A stretch of DNA of 64,000 nucleotides from Dicyema japonicum (GCA_011109175.1 RDEW01000042.1:254504-318503); one strand, 5' to 3'; counted from the first letter of the stretch, positions 33,668 through 46,429 are shown. Program-made: numbers and translations. The notes: generated from the letters alone by a model not told the origin.

Positions 33668-34798
33668 TTACAGTCTCTTAGGAAATGAAATCGCCTCACC
33701 CAGCTTATTTTTGACATATTTTCGTTTCTTAGCATCATTATATTGAATTCTTTGTTTGAGTTTCCTTTCATTAGACAAAACTAGATTATTATAATTCGAC
33801 AATATTCTCTCTTTTCGCTTCTTATGCTTCTTCTCCCCCACTTCTTTATTAGCCTCTCCAAACATTCGATTAAAATAGTCCACTACCAGGCTGGTCTGGA
33901 CATCACCGAATATTTTCGTGCTGTGTCTCAGAATCTAAAAATAACCCAAATAGGTACCTGACGACTTGTCGTTCACTTCTCTACACAGAATCTTCATAAT
34001 CGTCAAAAACAGCACATCAAAGTTCTTAGACTCACTCAAGTCTACAGAAAGCTCCCCCAGCAGCGTAAACACAGCCCTTCTCTGCCACAATAACCAAATA
34101 TCACTAACCAACACAAATTCTTTGCTCTCAAGTGAATTCACCACAGTCTTCTTCAACAAATCCAACATCTTGAGGACAACGTCACAAGGATCCCCCAAAG
34201 ATATCCCCATCTTGCATATAAAACGAAGAACACGTGTTATCTAGTAATCACAACAGTCAATATATTGCTAGCAAACTCCTCAGTCATTTCACACGTGTCG
34301 AATAATGATACCACAAGCTCAACCCCTCAACAGAGGCCCAATCGTCCCCAAAGATGACCAACAATAAACTCAAGGACTCAGCACATGACAGAATCGATAA
34401 TATGAGCTTGGTACACATTTGCCGTATCCAAGAGTGAGGGTAGGACAAATGGGGGACAGAAAACTCTACAAATAAAACTCCACAATTACTCCATATAAGC
34501 ACATCACAGTCACTGGGGGACACATTTTTCACGTATTTTCCGAGATTCAGCAGGTAGCCAAACATAGAGAACAGAAAACTGTCAGAATAAAACTCCGAGT
34601 AACCCCCACAATCTGAATCACATGGTCATCAATATCCTTAAAAGCCTGTAACCCCCGTTTCCGTCCATCTTCCTTCATTGGAAAGAAAAGGACAGAGATT
34701 TTAGGAGCCAGTTCAACGACACCATTCTGATCTCCCTTAAACCAGTATTTCACGTGTCCCAAAAGCTCATTTCACATTTTATCGTCCACCTGCAATGC
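33668..34798 (-). CDS. UTP20: UTP20-like, C-terminal exons
   Basis: Minus exons read, in order: LLGHVKYWFKGDQNGVVELA; KDIDDHVIQIVGV; LFVEFSVPHLSYPHSWIRQM, where the HPHSWVR-type helix is characteristic of UTP20; DVVLKMLDLLKKTVVNSLES; RRAVFTLLGELSVDLSE; and finally a lysine/arginine-rich tail (EKKHKKRKERILSNYNN, KKRKYVKNKLGEAIS) ending at 33668. UTP20 is a very large HEAT-repeat component of the small-subunit processome/90S pre-ribosome, acting in the nucleolus on 18S rRNA maturation; the basic tail is usual. The 5' side stops at the N at 34799, where IFT172 sequence begins; the rest of the gene resumes beyond 37930. Short introns separate exons; not every splice site is resolved. Confidence 0.75.
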
Positions 34799-34799
34799 N
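34799..34799. other. Ambiguous base, likely contig join
   Basis: A single N exactly where IFT172 coding (ending CCRYVGW) meets UTP20 coding. Paired with the N at 37929. Confidence 0.7.
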
Positions 34800-37700
34800 C
34801 CACCCAACATACCTGCAACAATTAGCAGCTTCAAAAAAGGCTTTGTCTGCAGAAATAGAACGAATATATCTCAGTAGGGATAAAGAAATTTTAGTAACGT
34901 TTTCTCCAAGTTGACTAAAAGCAGACATAGCACAAGACGAAGAATAGTAATGAGAAATCATCAATAAAGTGTCAAACTCTGATTTAACCAAAGAACTATT
35001 TCCAGATGTTTCAGTCTATAATTATAAATGATAATACCAGCGATAAAAACACATTTCTAAGTTTAGATAATATATCATATGCTTCTCTTTTTGCCTTTGA
35101 ATCTTCACCAATTTCAAGAAAATAATTGTTAGTTATTTCAAAATGAAGTTTTCTATAAATTGAATACATCTACAAAATTAAAAGTTATTAAAACCTGTGG
35201 ATTTGCTGGAGGTTTAAATTTGTCAAAAATACAAACAATTTGCACATAGTCTTCCATTTTCATAAGTTGAGCAGCCCTCATTCCAAGATATTTATTAAGA
35301 TTATCCCTTCCCTTTAATTATCGTCAATTTAATCAAACTTCGAGTGAGGCTTTTTCAAAGACAATCTCCCACTCATTTCTTTCTATATGAATTTGAATCC
35401 CTTCAGTTGAATCAATTTGAGATAACTAAAATATACACATTTAAAGACCTCAAATATATTTCCTTTATTTTTTAAAAATTGTTTATATTTATTTTCAACA
35501 TAAGGTTGGTATCTTTGAATTATATTATAAAAACTTTGGATCCAACTGAGCAGCTACTTTACGAGCTTTCTTCCATTCTCCGCCTTCCATTAAGACATCA
35601 ATTGATTCTTTAATCATATCAATTTGTAATAATTTTTCAGCTGCCTAAATTATGTCAGTAATATATACTTTTAGATATAGTCCATGTTTGACTAAAATAC
35701 CAGATATCTTTTCAATAATTATTCGTGATTTATCAGATTCTAATCTTCTCGTTGACAAATCAAATATCAAAATAATTTATAATTTACCTTATTGCAACAT
35801 TTCTCTAATAATTCTGAACCAATTTGTGACTGTGATACTACATGTAGATAATATTCAATAGCTTTATCGTAATCATTGGAGATTTGATATGATTTAGCTT
35901 GGTTTAAAAGTTTATCAATTGTTTCATCTGTTACACATATTTTACTATTTTCATAATCTTTAACAAGTTCCGATATTTTTTCTGGTGCATATTTTTTTGC
36001 TATTCGTATACTATCCTCCCACATACCATTATCCTATTTTAATGTAACTTATAATACTTTATATAATTCCAACAACATAGATGGTTCATCATTTGAAAGT
36101 AAAATTGATTCAGATTGATTATATTCACAATTCATGAAACAATCTTTCCCTTGAGCAATTGCAATCTCCTTTAATGATGAATTACTATATGTTTCCGCTA
36201 CAGCGTTTGCAGCTTTCCAGGCTTTGTTGTTTATGTGCCTAATTATTCAATTATTTAAGAAAACATTAAAACAGCCTCATGTGGGTTCTTTGATGCTATA
36301 AAGTATTTTTCTGCCTCCTCAAAATTACCTTCATCCTCCAAAGTGAGTGCATATTGTAGGTACACATCTGTTAGTTGTTCGGATTTTGTATTCTCTGCAA
36401 TAGAAATGGCGAATTTAAAATCTCTTAATATTTTAATTTGTTAAAATAAACTTATTTTCAATCGCATCATTCAAAGTTGATCTCACTAATCCATATTGTA
36501 AGAGAAGTTTAACCGCTGCATCTGAAGTAAGAGTTGTAGCCCACTCATAGACCAAACGATTGACTACTTGTTTTGTTCCATATTCCTTAGACACCTTATA
36601 TTTATATTAAAAATAACTCTAATAGCATCCTCCCAGTAAGATATCTTTCTATACATTGATACTGTATTTTTCCATTTTCTGGCATTTAAATAAAACTTTT
36701 CTGCCCCTCTGTAATTACCAGTACTTTCATGTTCCTTTAATAAATAATAATATATACTTTCCCCAATTGAATGTAAATTTCATTTAAATGTTCTGGGTGG
36801 TATTGTTTTATTACTCTAATCATATCATCATACAATTTGTTCTTCATGTACATTGATATGGCTTTATCTGGATGTCCTGAATTTATATATAATCTTTAAT
36901 AAATTATTATTTTAACCTTTCAGCTTCTTTTAATTTCATAGATTCCTCCATTTTAACCGCATTTTCTACTAAAAATGATTCTGCTTCTTCTGTAGTCAAA
37001 TAGGTTTTTGCCAACTAACATAATTATAATTCATACATTTTGAGCATCCAATAGTTTTTGGTGTTTTGTGTACATTTCTATTGCTTCTCTAGGGCATCCT
37101 ATTTTTAAATATATTTCTTCTGATGCCTTCAAATCATTAAAATACAATTACCTTTAGATTACCAGATTGTTCATAATGAATTGCAATCTGTTTGTAATAT
37201 TCATTATATTCATTTATATTATAAAGAGACAAACTGTCTAATATTTGAACAGCAACATTCCATTGTTCTGATTTTATTGCAGTTTCTAAAGCTTTATAAG
37301 TTTTTCTTTAAAAATTATAATAATTCAACCCAGCTTCAATATAATGATTTAAGGCAGAATCAAATTCATTATTTTCCACTAAATAATCTGCAAATCTTTC
37401 TTCTAAAATAAGGACTTTGTCCGGATATATTTTTCTAGCAATTTCGATAGCTAAATAGTAAAATGTAAAACCTTTAGAAAATATATTCCATTTACTATAA
37501 CACTGATAAGCTTCTTCCATGTTTGATGTACATTCTAGAAATTCACCAGCCTAATAAGTAATAATTATAACTTGTTCATATAATTGAGCTGTTATAAGTC
37601 CATTCTTAATACGATTTATCAAAATTTGATCATTTTTTAAATTCTTATTTATAATATTAAAGTACATGATGCGAAGATATAATTTTTGCAGCACTGATAG

Positions 37701-37928
37701 GAGATCCAGAAATTAAATATAGTTCAATTGCATCCTTATAGTCACCGTTTGATTCTTTAATTTGAGCTGCCTTTCGTTCCTGTCCAGAACTCATTAACCA
37801 TTGAAAATAAGAGTCGTTTAATTCTTTATGTTTTATTGGGTCCTATAATATGGATTACCAATAACCTTCATTCTAGTAACAAAAATTGCTTCTTCCCATT
37901 TATTTAATCTCAAATACATTTCAATAAT
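34800..37928 (-). CDS. IFT172: Intraflagellar transport protein IFT172, partial, many mini-introns
   Basis: The gene begins at the N at 37929 (IIEMYLRLNKWEEAIFVTRM) and runs, exon by exon, through TPR-like repeats. These include KELNDSYFQWLMSSGQERK, AQLYEQAGEF, DEPSMLLELYKDNGMWEDSI, IAKKYAPEKISELVKDYE and HYYSSSCAMSAFSQLGENV, and it stops at RYVGW against the N at 34799. All follow the conserved order of metazoan IFT172, roughly its C-terminal two thirds minus the last ~150 residues. The N-terminal WD40 domain is absent. IFT172 is an IFT-B subunit needed to build cilia. Clear introns: 37843-37865 (23 nt), 37551-37571 (21 nt) and 36034-36057 (24 nt), each GT...AG and each restoring the alignment. 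Both ends are cut by ambiguous bases, so the truncation is probably technical. Confidence 0.9.
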
Positions 37929-37929
37929 N
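37929..37929. other. Ambiguous base, likely contig join
   Basis: A single N exactly where the IFT172 segment starts. UTP20-like coding lies on its other side, on the same strand. Confidence 0.7.
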
Positions 37930-40830
37930 ATCCCCCTCATCCTTCCTAACAGAAGTAGTGTACTACGATGACAATCACACAAACAGTAATAATCCCACGT
38001 GTCAACATCTTTCGAAGTTTAATATTACTCTTAATGTGATAGGGGTGACGGAGGCTGGCATTCTCAACCAATTTCCATGAAATTGTGATCAACGTCGAAA
38101 TAAGATGGTAGTAAATCTTCTCGAAACCATAATTTCCGGGATTTACTACATGGAGAGTCTCCACGTAGGAAGAGAGTAACTCGAAAGGACTTGGATGAGT
38201 CAAAAAACAACCAGATGTATTTTCTGAAGGAAAATAGGGATTTTTGGAAGTTGAATTGGTCGTAAAGTCGTTTACTGTGGAAGAATATGTCCTCACAAGA
38301 CTGGTGACCATCAAGCACGTGGGTGAATGATTGAAGTAGATATTCCTCCATCAGTTTCCATTCTTCTGGGACCGAGCATGTCAACAAGGATTCAAATATA
38401 GCAGACGGTCGCTTGTTGTACTTTCCAAAAGACTTTGCTGTCTGTAGTCTCCCAAACAAAATTCTAACGTAAAAATCAGCGACTACCGGGTAATAACGGA
38501 GATGACACAACTCTGGTCTTCAACATGAATATTCCACGTGGTCAGCAAATCCTTAATCTCAAAAACACTGGTCTTGTCGTCAATCAGACTCTCCAGCAAA
38601 CTCCTATAATTATCCAACATTGAGAGAAAGTAACAGAATAGAGCAGTCAAGGCCGACTTTCTAACGACCCCTACAGAGTGAGACAACAGCTACAATCATA
38701 CAAACCACCACCTTGAAATGTACACAATCCTTGTTGTAAGGAATTCTGTGTTTTGAGAATATCCTTATAAAGGCGTCCAATTTAGCCAGCAAAAGTCTAT
38801 CATTAATGAACAGGGAACTTGTAGTTTGGAGAATGTTCATGTTCATACTCCACAGGAAACTGAGTGAGGTCCTCGGTGACGGTATCAATTGTCTGGGAGG
38901 TGTTAACAGCTGATTGGTTAAAGTGAAATATCAGTTCATTGCAATATTTCTTCGGAATTTTCCTATCCATTTTGTGGACGAGTTGCCAAAGCTGATAACT
39001 GGACAGAATATTGAGTTTAATATGAGATGAGACACGTGTCTTTTAAACAAGACTATTGTAAAAACCACAGACGTCCATGGCATTCAATTCTGTGCATTAA
39101 ATTACCATAAACCTCTGTAAGCGGAAATTTCATGTTCCGCGAAATTCACGACTTGCATGAAGACCGGCCAAAACTTGAAAAATCGACAAGAAAACTGCTG
39201 AAAAATGATCTTGAAAAATTCGTTCCTCAAAATCACCAAGTTACAGCTCACATTGGCCATCAACATCCTCAGATATACCTCACAATACATAAACCCTCCA
39301 ACCTGCACAACCCATTCTTCCACATCAGTCATGGACTCAAGGTTAAGTTGGTTGAACAGCACCAGCTTGTCCCTGTATGAGTAAAAGGTACCCTCCATTG
39401 CATCAGCATTCATCATTTCCGATATTAACGAGACTTGTGACAACAGTTTGAGGGCATGATGACGAATATTATTATTGGGGGATGAAACAATCGGAATTAT
39501 TGAATTTACTATAACGGATATGTCCCCCGTCCCGACCACGTAAACTTACCCAAATTTATCAAAACTTAAAGCAAATCCTCCTTTTTTTCCAACAAATCGC
39601 AGTAAATACTCCATAATAGTAGACACAATATCTCAGAACTCAGCCTTACACAAACATCTGTGATGACTGAGAATATCACACTGTCGTACCCAACCACGTG
39701 TATCATATTCTCGAGTAAATTTAATATGTTATCACAGTCACTGAAAAAGCGAAAGCACTGACAAACACGCCCACAGCTGCTCATTAGGGAATCCACTGAG
39801 GGAGTCGAGGACATTGATAACGTAGTCTTTAAGAATACTTAACTCCTCAGTCAGTACCAATGGAATGCCATTGTAGACGAACTCAGCCATTATGGATACT
39901 ATCTCTGTCGCTGACTTAATCCCACGTGTGTAGTTACGTGTTAATACACGAATTATTAGGTCTCCTTGCACATTAGGGTCACCAATGCCTCAGTAAAAGT
40001 CAACCTTCTGAGCCATATCAGAGTACACAATCTGCCATATTAAAAAGTCACTACATTATCCAGGATATCATTCATGGGGTACTCGTTCACCACACGAATA
40101 AGAAGATCCACCAAAAGTCCACTAGTACTGCGCAAAAAGTGGGGGGACGTTCTATGCTAAAATAACTTAATACCTTAATAACTGAATGAGGGAGTCTGAT
40201 CTGTTTGTAATGGCCACCTGTTTGTCAGGACTGCAGTCTTTCATCTCCTCCTACAATATAACGGCGGAAAACCATAAAAATGTCAAATAAAGTGAAAATA
40301 CTGTCCTTTTTTGATAATCGTTTTAGCTTTCCCAACAAACTGGCCAATCAATTGCTCTTTCAAGGGGAGTAGCTCTCTCACAACCACCTCTGCAAGTGAA
40401 TTGAGAGACCCCTTGACTCCAACTATTGAGAATCCTAACACGTATGCTGTTATATTGACGTCTAACTTAACCAAATTAACAACAAATCCGTGAATGTCAC
40501 CGCTCTAACCATTTGACAACGAAAATTTACTTTTCTCAGTAAAAAGGCGACACATTCCACCGCCGAGTCCCTGACATACTCTGGATGTCGACTCCCAAAG
40601 AGCGGAGTCATAGCCTGGAGACAGGAAAATTCATTTCCATCCAAATACTTCCAGCTGTGAACCAAAATCAGGCCCAACAAGTTCACGTATTGGTCGCTTA
40701 CCTATCCTTAATTCGAATTGGGAGACACGTTTGGAATGTTTAATAAACTGAAATGACTAGTAATATTACCTTTAGTCGTTCTTTTTCCAGAATCATCAAC
40801 CAAGTGTTTAAGTTTAAAGAAAATTAACTA
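37930..40830 (-). CDS. UTP20: UTP20-like, N-terminal and middle exons
   Basis: Minus exons include NLLGLILVHSWKYLDGNEFS and GSRHPEYVRDSAVECVAFLL followed by RKV. The latter is the conserved UTP20 block in which the helix (I/V)R.FAAES.AFL.RKV lies near residue 190. Further HEAT-like exons follow: SLNSLAEVVVRELLPLK, IVSIMAEFVYNGIPLVL, SPNNNIRHHALKLLSQVSL, EFFKIIFQQFSCRFFKFWPV and FGRLQTAKSFGKYNKRPSA. The gene starts somewhere around 40830; the extreme N-terminus is not resolved. Together with 33668-34798 this gives about 3.9 kb, far less than the ~2,700 codons usual for the family, so either the protein is reduced or sequence is missing at the N-marked joins. Confidence 0.65.
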
Positions 40831-40918
40831 ATTAAAAAAAATATTTTTTAACTTTCGAAATTTATTAATTTAAATTTAAATAATAATAATAAATTGTTTT
40901 TTTTTAATTTCAAAAATA

Positions 40919-41960
40919 CAGTAAACCCTCATTAATCCGAACTTCAATAATCCAAAAACTTCAAAATCCGAATTTTTTGATGAGTCAGTAAAATTTTACG
41001 AAGATTCCATACAAACAGGCTTCAATAAACCGAAATTTCATTAGCCGCAATCTGATAGACATTTATTAAAAATTTCGGATTAATTTATTTTGTTTTTATG
41101 TACAATTAATTAATTTAATATTGAAATATAACAGCACTACATGTTTAAAAAAGGACTGAAATTATATTGTCTTGAAAAGAATGATTTGTGAAAAAATGAC
41201 TCTCATAGATTTATCCCATATCTGTGAAATAAAAATGAACTTTTATTTGGGAATTTCGACACTTTCAGAAATTCTTAAAAATCGTGAAAATGGGAAAACT
41301 GAAATTTTGATTAACAAGTAAGACAGGCAGCTGGTAGACATCATCAACTTGATAATTCACTTGTTGAATGGATTTTAAGAATGGAAGCAATCAATGGTTT
41401 TATTACTGAAAATATCATTTTAAAAGCTAAAATATTTGGTGAAAAGTTAGGAATCAACGATCCTGAATTTAGTAAAGGACGCTACAAAGATTTAAAAAAA
41501 GATTTAATCTTAAACTATAGTTCTTCACGGAGAAGCTATAAATAAATTTCAATATGATTAAGTTAAAAGAATTTGAGCCTGAAGTATTGCTAGACACAGA
41601 TGAAACTGGATTTTTTTTAATCCTTCCCTTCGAGAACAAATTCATATTAAGAGAGAAAAGGCATAAAGCTATCAAAAGTGAGGATCACTATAGCTCTTTG
41701 TGCCAATGCAACTGGAACAATAAAAATTAAAACTTTTGTTATTGGGCATAGTAAAAGACCAAGATTTTTAAAAGATTTTGATTTTTAAAAATATTGTACT
41801 ATCAAATAAAAGGGCTTGGATGACAACAGAACTTTTTAAGGTTTTCATCAGTCATCTTAGTGATGAATCAAAATGTTACGGAAACAAGTACTTTGTACTT
41901 ACTGGTACACAACATAACATTTTTTATTAAAAACCAAGACATAGCGATAGTTATGGGGGA
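40919..41960 (+). pseudogene. pogo/Tigger-like DNA transposon, 5' part
   Basis: Begins with TA then CAGTAAACCCTCATTAATCC, a typical Tigger-type terminal repeat. Further in: LDNSLVEWI and MEAINGFITENIILKAKIFG (CENP-B/HTH region), then GINDPEFSKGRYKDLKK. In shifted frames comes the DDE domain (DETGFFLILP; AMT/AWMTTELFKVF-like text). The N-terminal half is broken by stops. The matching C-terminal part lies at 43269-43720, beyond an inserted LINE. The far terminal repeat was not found. Confidence 0.7.
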
Positions 41961-41969
41961 TTACGTTAT

Positions 41970-43268
41970 TAAAAATCCTGCCGTGATGCCTGGATTTTTC
42001 GCAGTTTTATTCCCCCTTTAGCTTCACAGTATCTTCTGAATGAACGTGTCATCCACTTTGGTCCTCAGAAAAAAACCCTCAATCCGTTCCACTACCACGC
42101 TCATTACTGACTTGATCAGGGTTTCCTCCTCATCTAGTGGTTACTTAACCTTTATATGAAAGGCCAGATTGATTCCCATCCTCCTCGTCTAGTCCAAAAA
42201 ATGATTATTCTTTCTCTTTTGGGCGAAAAATACCATCCATTACATCCGTAGACAAGAGAGGGCAGAATAATTCTTTCAAAAAATAAAGATAAACGCTTCC
42301 TTCTTCAAATTGAGTTTTCATGGACACAGAAGTGCTTGGTTAGCCTTTTTCATTTGACACCTTTAACGTCTTCTCCTCTACATCCAAAACAGACACCCAA
42401 ATAACGTAAATGATCAACATTGATGATACCACTCAATGTGTACTCCTGTTGAAAAAACTTTCTATAATGTGAAATTCTCATGGCTTTTGACTTTTCCATT
42501 GAGAGACTTAAGCCACGGGATTTACACCACCAGAGAATTTCCTCCAAAAATCCACGTAACCTTCCCTCCGACACTACCGGATTTTTCGAGATGTCTGATA
42601 TCAGTAAGTCGTCCGCGTAAATAATCACATTAGTACTAGGATTCATGGGAGCCGGAAAATCTCTCATAAATATATCAAATTGCAGAGTACTCAAGAGTGA
42701 GCCTTGTGGCACTTTCCTCTTCATAACAATCTTTTCAGAAGTAAATCCTCCACATCTCACAAATGATCTTCTCCCTGTCAGAAGATTTCTTAACCAGACA
42801 CTCAGCTGATATTTGAAATTCCTGGCCTTCTTAATCTCAGAGTTCAAGATGAAAAAACAATCTCCAAATGATCTCCCTGAGCAAAAGCTCCATTGTTCCT
42901 TGCTGAGAAAATTCCGTGATTCAATGTGACGTTTAATTTTTTTATAAATCAGCCTTTCCATGATCTTTGAAATTGAGTTTATCAGACTAATAGATATATA
43001 ACCCAAGGGATCCGTCCTCGATTTTTCTTGTTTTGAGAACATCCGAATAATTGAATCTTTCAAAGTTTGAGGTACATATCCCATATTGAGACTTGCTCCA
43101 AATAGGTAACAGAGGATTTCAAAAAGGCAATCCGAACCCTCCTTGAATAACTTAAAGCGTATCCCGTCCATTCCAGGAGCTTTATCTCGGCACTCCATAA
43201 TAGTTTGTTTTACCTCTTCTTTAGTAATTCTTATTGATAATGCTCCAAGCCACCTTTGACGAAATTTT
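41970..43268 (-). pseudogene. LINE reverse transcriptase inserted in the Tigger element
   Basis: The minus ORF 43198-42350 shows the finger block (ECRDKAPGMDGIRFKLFK, GYISISLINSISKIMERLIY), a QWSFCSGRSFGDCFFIL helix, then LSVWLRNLLTGRRSFVRCGG, VPQGSLLSTLQFDIFMRDF and the catalytic IIYADDLLI. C-terminal remnants continue towards 41970. Between KKARNFKYQ and LSVWLRNLL the whole motif A region (D..GAFD) is missing, roughly 60-80 residues, while the frame stays open. The copy is catalytically dead and 5'-truncated near 43268. It splits the Tigger transposase into two halves. Confidence 0.8.
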
Positions 43269-43720
43269 TTGAAAACATTGACATTTTATTTTTTACAAAA
43301 ACACAACTCTCATCTTCAACCAATGAATGCAGTAATAATCAAGAACTTTAAGCATTATTATAGAAAAAGGCTTATTTTGGATTATATGGAAGCCCTTGAT
43401 TTGGAAAAAGAATTTTTTGTTAATTTACGGAAGGCCATCGCATGGAACAAAGTACCAGAAGTCACAATAAAAATTGTTTCAAAAAAGACAGGGACAATAA
43501 AATGTCTTAATTCACATGCTAATGAAGATATAATGCAAGATCCTGTTTTTGGTGTTTACAAAAAATAACTTGAACTTGTTAATGAAGAAGAAATAACTCA
43601 TACAGAAAGCCTCGACGAGAACGAAATCGTCATTCCTTCTGAAGATTATAATATCTACGAGGAAATTGTGCTGCTGAATATGGAGAATTTTCGCCATTGA
43701 ATTATTAAATTCACTTAACA
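43269..43720 (+). pseudogene. pogo/Tigger-like transposon, 3' part
   Basis: The plus frame reads FLQKHNSHLQPMNAVIIKNF followed by KHYYRKRLI, the (P.NTT..LQP.D.GII..FK..YR) block of Tc5/pogo DDE transposases with its third acidic region. Next come LDLEKEFFVNLRKAIAW and, after one in-frame stop, an acidic C-terminus (EDYNIYEEIVLLNMENFRH). It continues the element at 40919-41960. Confidence 0.75.
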
Positions 43721-43749
43721 TTATAGTAGAAACTACAAAAATCAATAAA

Positions 43750-44470
43750 TTTTCAGAAATGATAAATCTGGAACATTAAAAAATTTAAATACAATAAAGA
43801 AAAAGTTATAAGTGTTAATTCATAGGAATAAGACAGACAACGATTTATGACTTCATTAAATAAAACATAATTTTTTGATTTTAAATAATTTGTTACATTT
43901 ATTTATTCTGATATATTAAAACATAAAAATTAATTAAAATTGAATCAACAGCATTCTTTCAACGTGGTTACAACTATGAGGTCGGAGTGTTTATTTGGCA
44001 TTCGTTATTCCGATATCCAGTAACTCCTGCTCACTGCATATCCAGACTGTACACTTGCATTTGCTTCTTACTTGGTTGGATCCCACCCTCATCAGGAATC
44101 CAAGTTTTCTGAGTATTTGAAAAGAACTAGGAAATCCATTGGACGATGAAATTGTTTACTCATTGGAACGCTGATTGCTTCTAATGAAGGACATCCGGTC
44201 GAATTTTTTTTAGACATCCTGCAAGGCTCTACTGTTCTACAGTTTGGACACTGAAGACCACGTAAAAAGAATTCGGTAGATTATTGCCTTTTCACCATCT
44301 ACCACAAACGCTCATTGAGAAAGCACCTCTCACAAGACAACGAAAACTCCAAAGACCCATATAAAATTTTTTACTGTTGTTCTCGGTTGATAGTGCAACT
44401 AAAATAAAATAACATAAAATTTTTTCCATGGAGTCTTTAGAACTAAATTACTCGTACGAATATTTTGAAT
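43750..44470. other. No recognisable gene
   Basis: AT-rich. The distal Tigger terminal repeat was looked for here and not found. Confidence 0.3.
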
Positions 44471-44479
44471 AGAGATCCC

Positions 44480-44840
44480 CCGATGTTATTGATGTCACAA
44501 ACAAGCGACAATCTCTCCATTTGGCCTTTTTGAGTTTCCATACCTAATTTTGGCAATCGAGAAAGCCGAAGAGGTTTTTGTTGGATCAGATTGCGTTCTG
44601 AATGGAGGTCGTATACAACTTCCTCTGCTGCATCTCTGGCAGGTTATGTGAGCAAAGACTGATGTCTGAGTTCAGTAGTAAACTGAATTTTGTTATTGAT
44701 TATAGTTAATAGACCACCATCGTTTCCGCTTCAACTTGAGCCTACTAGGAATAGCCAGTTTTGGATGATAGTTTGTAAGAAGGGAGAAGTTGGTTTCTTG
44801 TAAGGCAGCGATATCCACGTAGTTCGAATTCATAAAAGAG
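44480..44840 (-). pseudogene. LINE endonuclease (EEP) fragment
   Basis: The minus strand reads NSNYVDIAALQETNFSLLTN, then after a frameshift NDGGLLTIINNKIQFTTELR. The LQET motif contains the metal-binding Glu of the EEP fold, and GGLLTII matches the copy at 1843-2727. Confidence 0.55.
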
Positions 44841-45297
44841 CGGTTTCATTTAATGTCGTAGACAGTTTATATTATGTTTTAGGATGATTACCATAAAATT
44901 GGATGGAACTGGATTTTCTTAAATGTCTCCAGATTTGATGAGGAAGAGTGGGAGAGTTACAAGCAGGCGGCTCTTTAATACGTCATAATTGGATGAGGAA
45001 AAAAGGCGTGATTCTTTATTTCCTTTATTATCGAAATGTCAGAACGCTACTATGTGGAGATGAACCATATGACGTTCAAAATAACCGTCACGTGTACTTA
45101 ATGTATTTTTTGGTAATTTCGGCAACCTAATGTGGTCGATTCCTAAGCAAGATTTCTATTTGTACTACATTTGAAGAGGACGGTCTTTGAAGGATATCGT
45201 GGTTTAATTGTCAATGTGAGCACTTTTTACAAATTCTGAAACCCCAAGCACTCACGATCGTCTTCCTGGCAGATGCTTGTAGGGGGTAAGTCCTATA

Positions 45298-46400
45298 TCA
45301 GGATTTGGAGGGGTTAGTCATATGAGCCGAAAAATTTCTGCAAAATGTTATGATCTTATGAATGGTTGCAGATATTGAGGTAGGTTCCTCCCTCAAATAA
45401 ATTGAGGATAAATCATCAGATTCCAGGTTCTCCAATATACGACGTTTTAGGATGTCATCGTAACTAAATTCTACAGGGGGTGCCTGGGTTAACCTTTCCA
45501 CGTGACAAGTACACAGATTGCAGGATCGTAAAAACAAGAAAATTGAACCAATGTGTGAATAGAGGGAAAATTGTGGTTTTTGAAAAATTCTCGCCTGAAC
45601 CCCACCTGCGTGGATGACATCTTTCTCTCCAACATTGCAGGGACAGCAACTCACCCAGGATCAGCATCTGAAAAGACTGAGACCCTAAAGAAAAAGAAAT
45701 AAAAATGTCTTGGTAGACAGTTCATTTTTGTACCAGTCGCCGTGGAAACATAATGTTTTTAAATTGTGTGTTTCAGCTGTGTCTCGTCAACCTATAGGAG
45801 CTGATCACTGACCCCGCTGAACCAAATCGGATCGCTTATCGTAAAGAGGGAAGAAGATAAAAGGGAAAGGTGCTAGGTTGGGCGCTTTTCCTTACAGACT
45901 GTCAGCATGAGCCGTTCTTGTAAATGGTTACAAGGATGGTATGAAACTGATGGAGAAAATAAATTTGTGTAGCTACTATACAAAACTTGAAGATATACAA
46001 TAAAATTGATTGAATTTAAAATCCAGAATTTACCAACATCATATGGAACAAGATGAATAGGAGATATTTTGCGTCAGAAGTGGGGTTTTCAACAGAGATA
46101 TCTACTGTCCCGTTGTAATAAGTGGTCATTTTAATTAATCGTTAGAAGAGAGTAAGTCAAATTTGGTGTCTTTTCTGGATTCGCTGGGGAAATCGCTCAA
46201 AAATAAGTTACGCAAGATTGGAGAAAAGGGGGAAGCTTGTGGAACAACGTAAGCTATGAATTTAGTGATTGACTTAGCGGACTTGATAAAACTCTCTTCT
46301 GGCGCTGAAAAAGTTAGCAGTCCTTTTTGGATTCCATTGGATATCCGATGTATAGATCTTTCTTGGTAACTTTCTTGAGATTGAGACAAAAGCCTTTTGT
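45298..46400 (-). other. Unassigned minus-strand ORFs
   Basis: Two ORFs, 45654-45298 (SCCPCNVGEKDVIHAGG...) and 46389-46135 (SQSQESYQERSIHRISN...), show no motif I recognise. They may be decayed LINE ORF1/linker or a host gene with unresolved introns. Confidence 0.2.
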
Positions 46401-46429
46401 ATGCTAATCTAACATATAACTGACTTTTG

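Noticed and set aside
40919-43950. Complete Tigger element with both terminal repeats
   Set aside because: The 5' terminal repeat is clear but no matching inverted 3' terminus was found after the C-terminal coding part, so the right boundary is left open.
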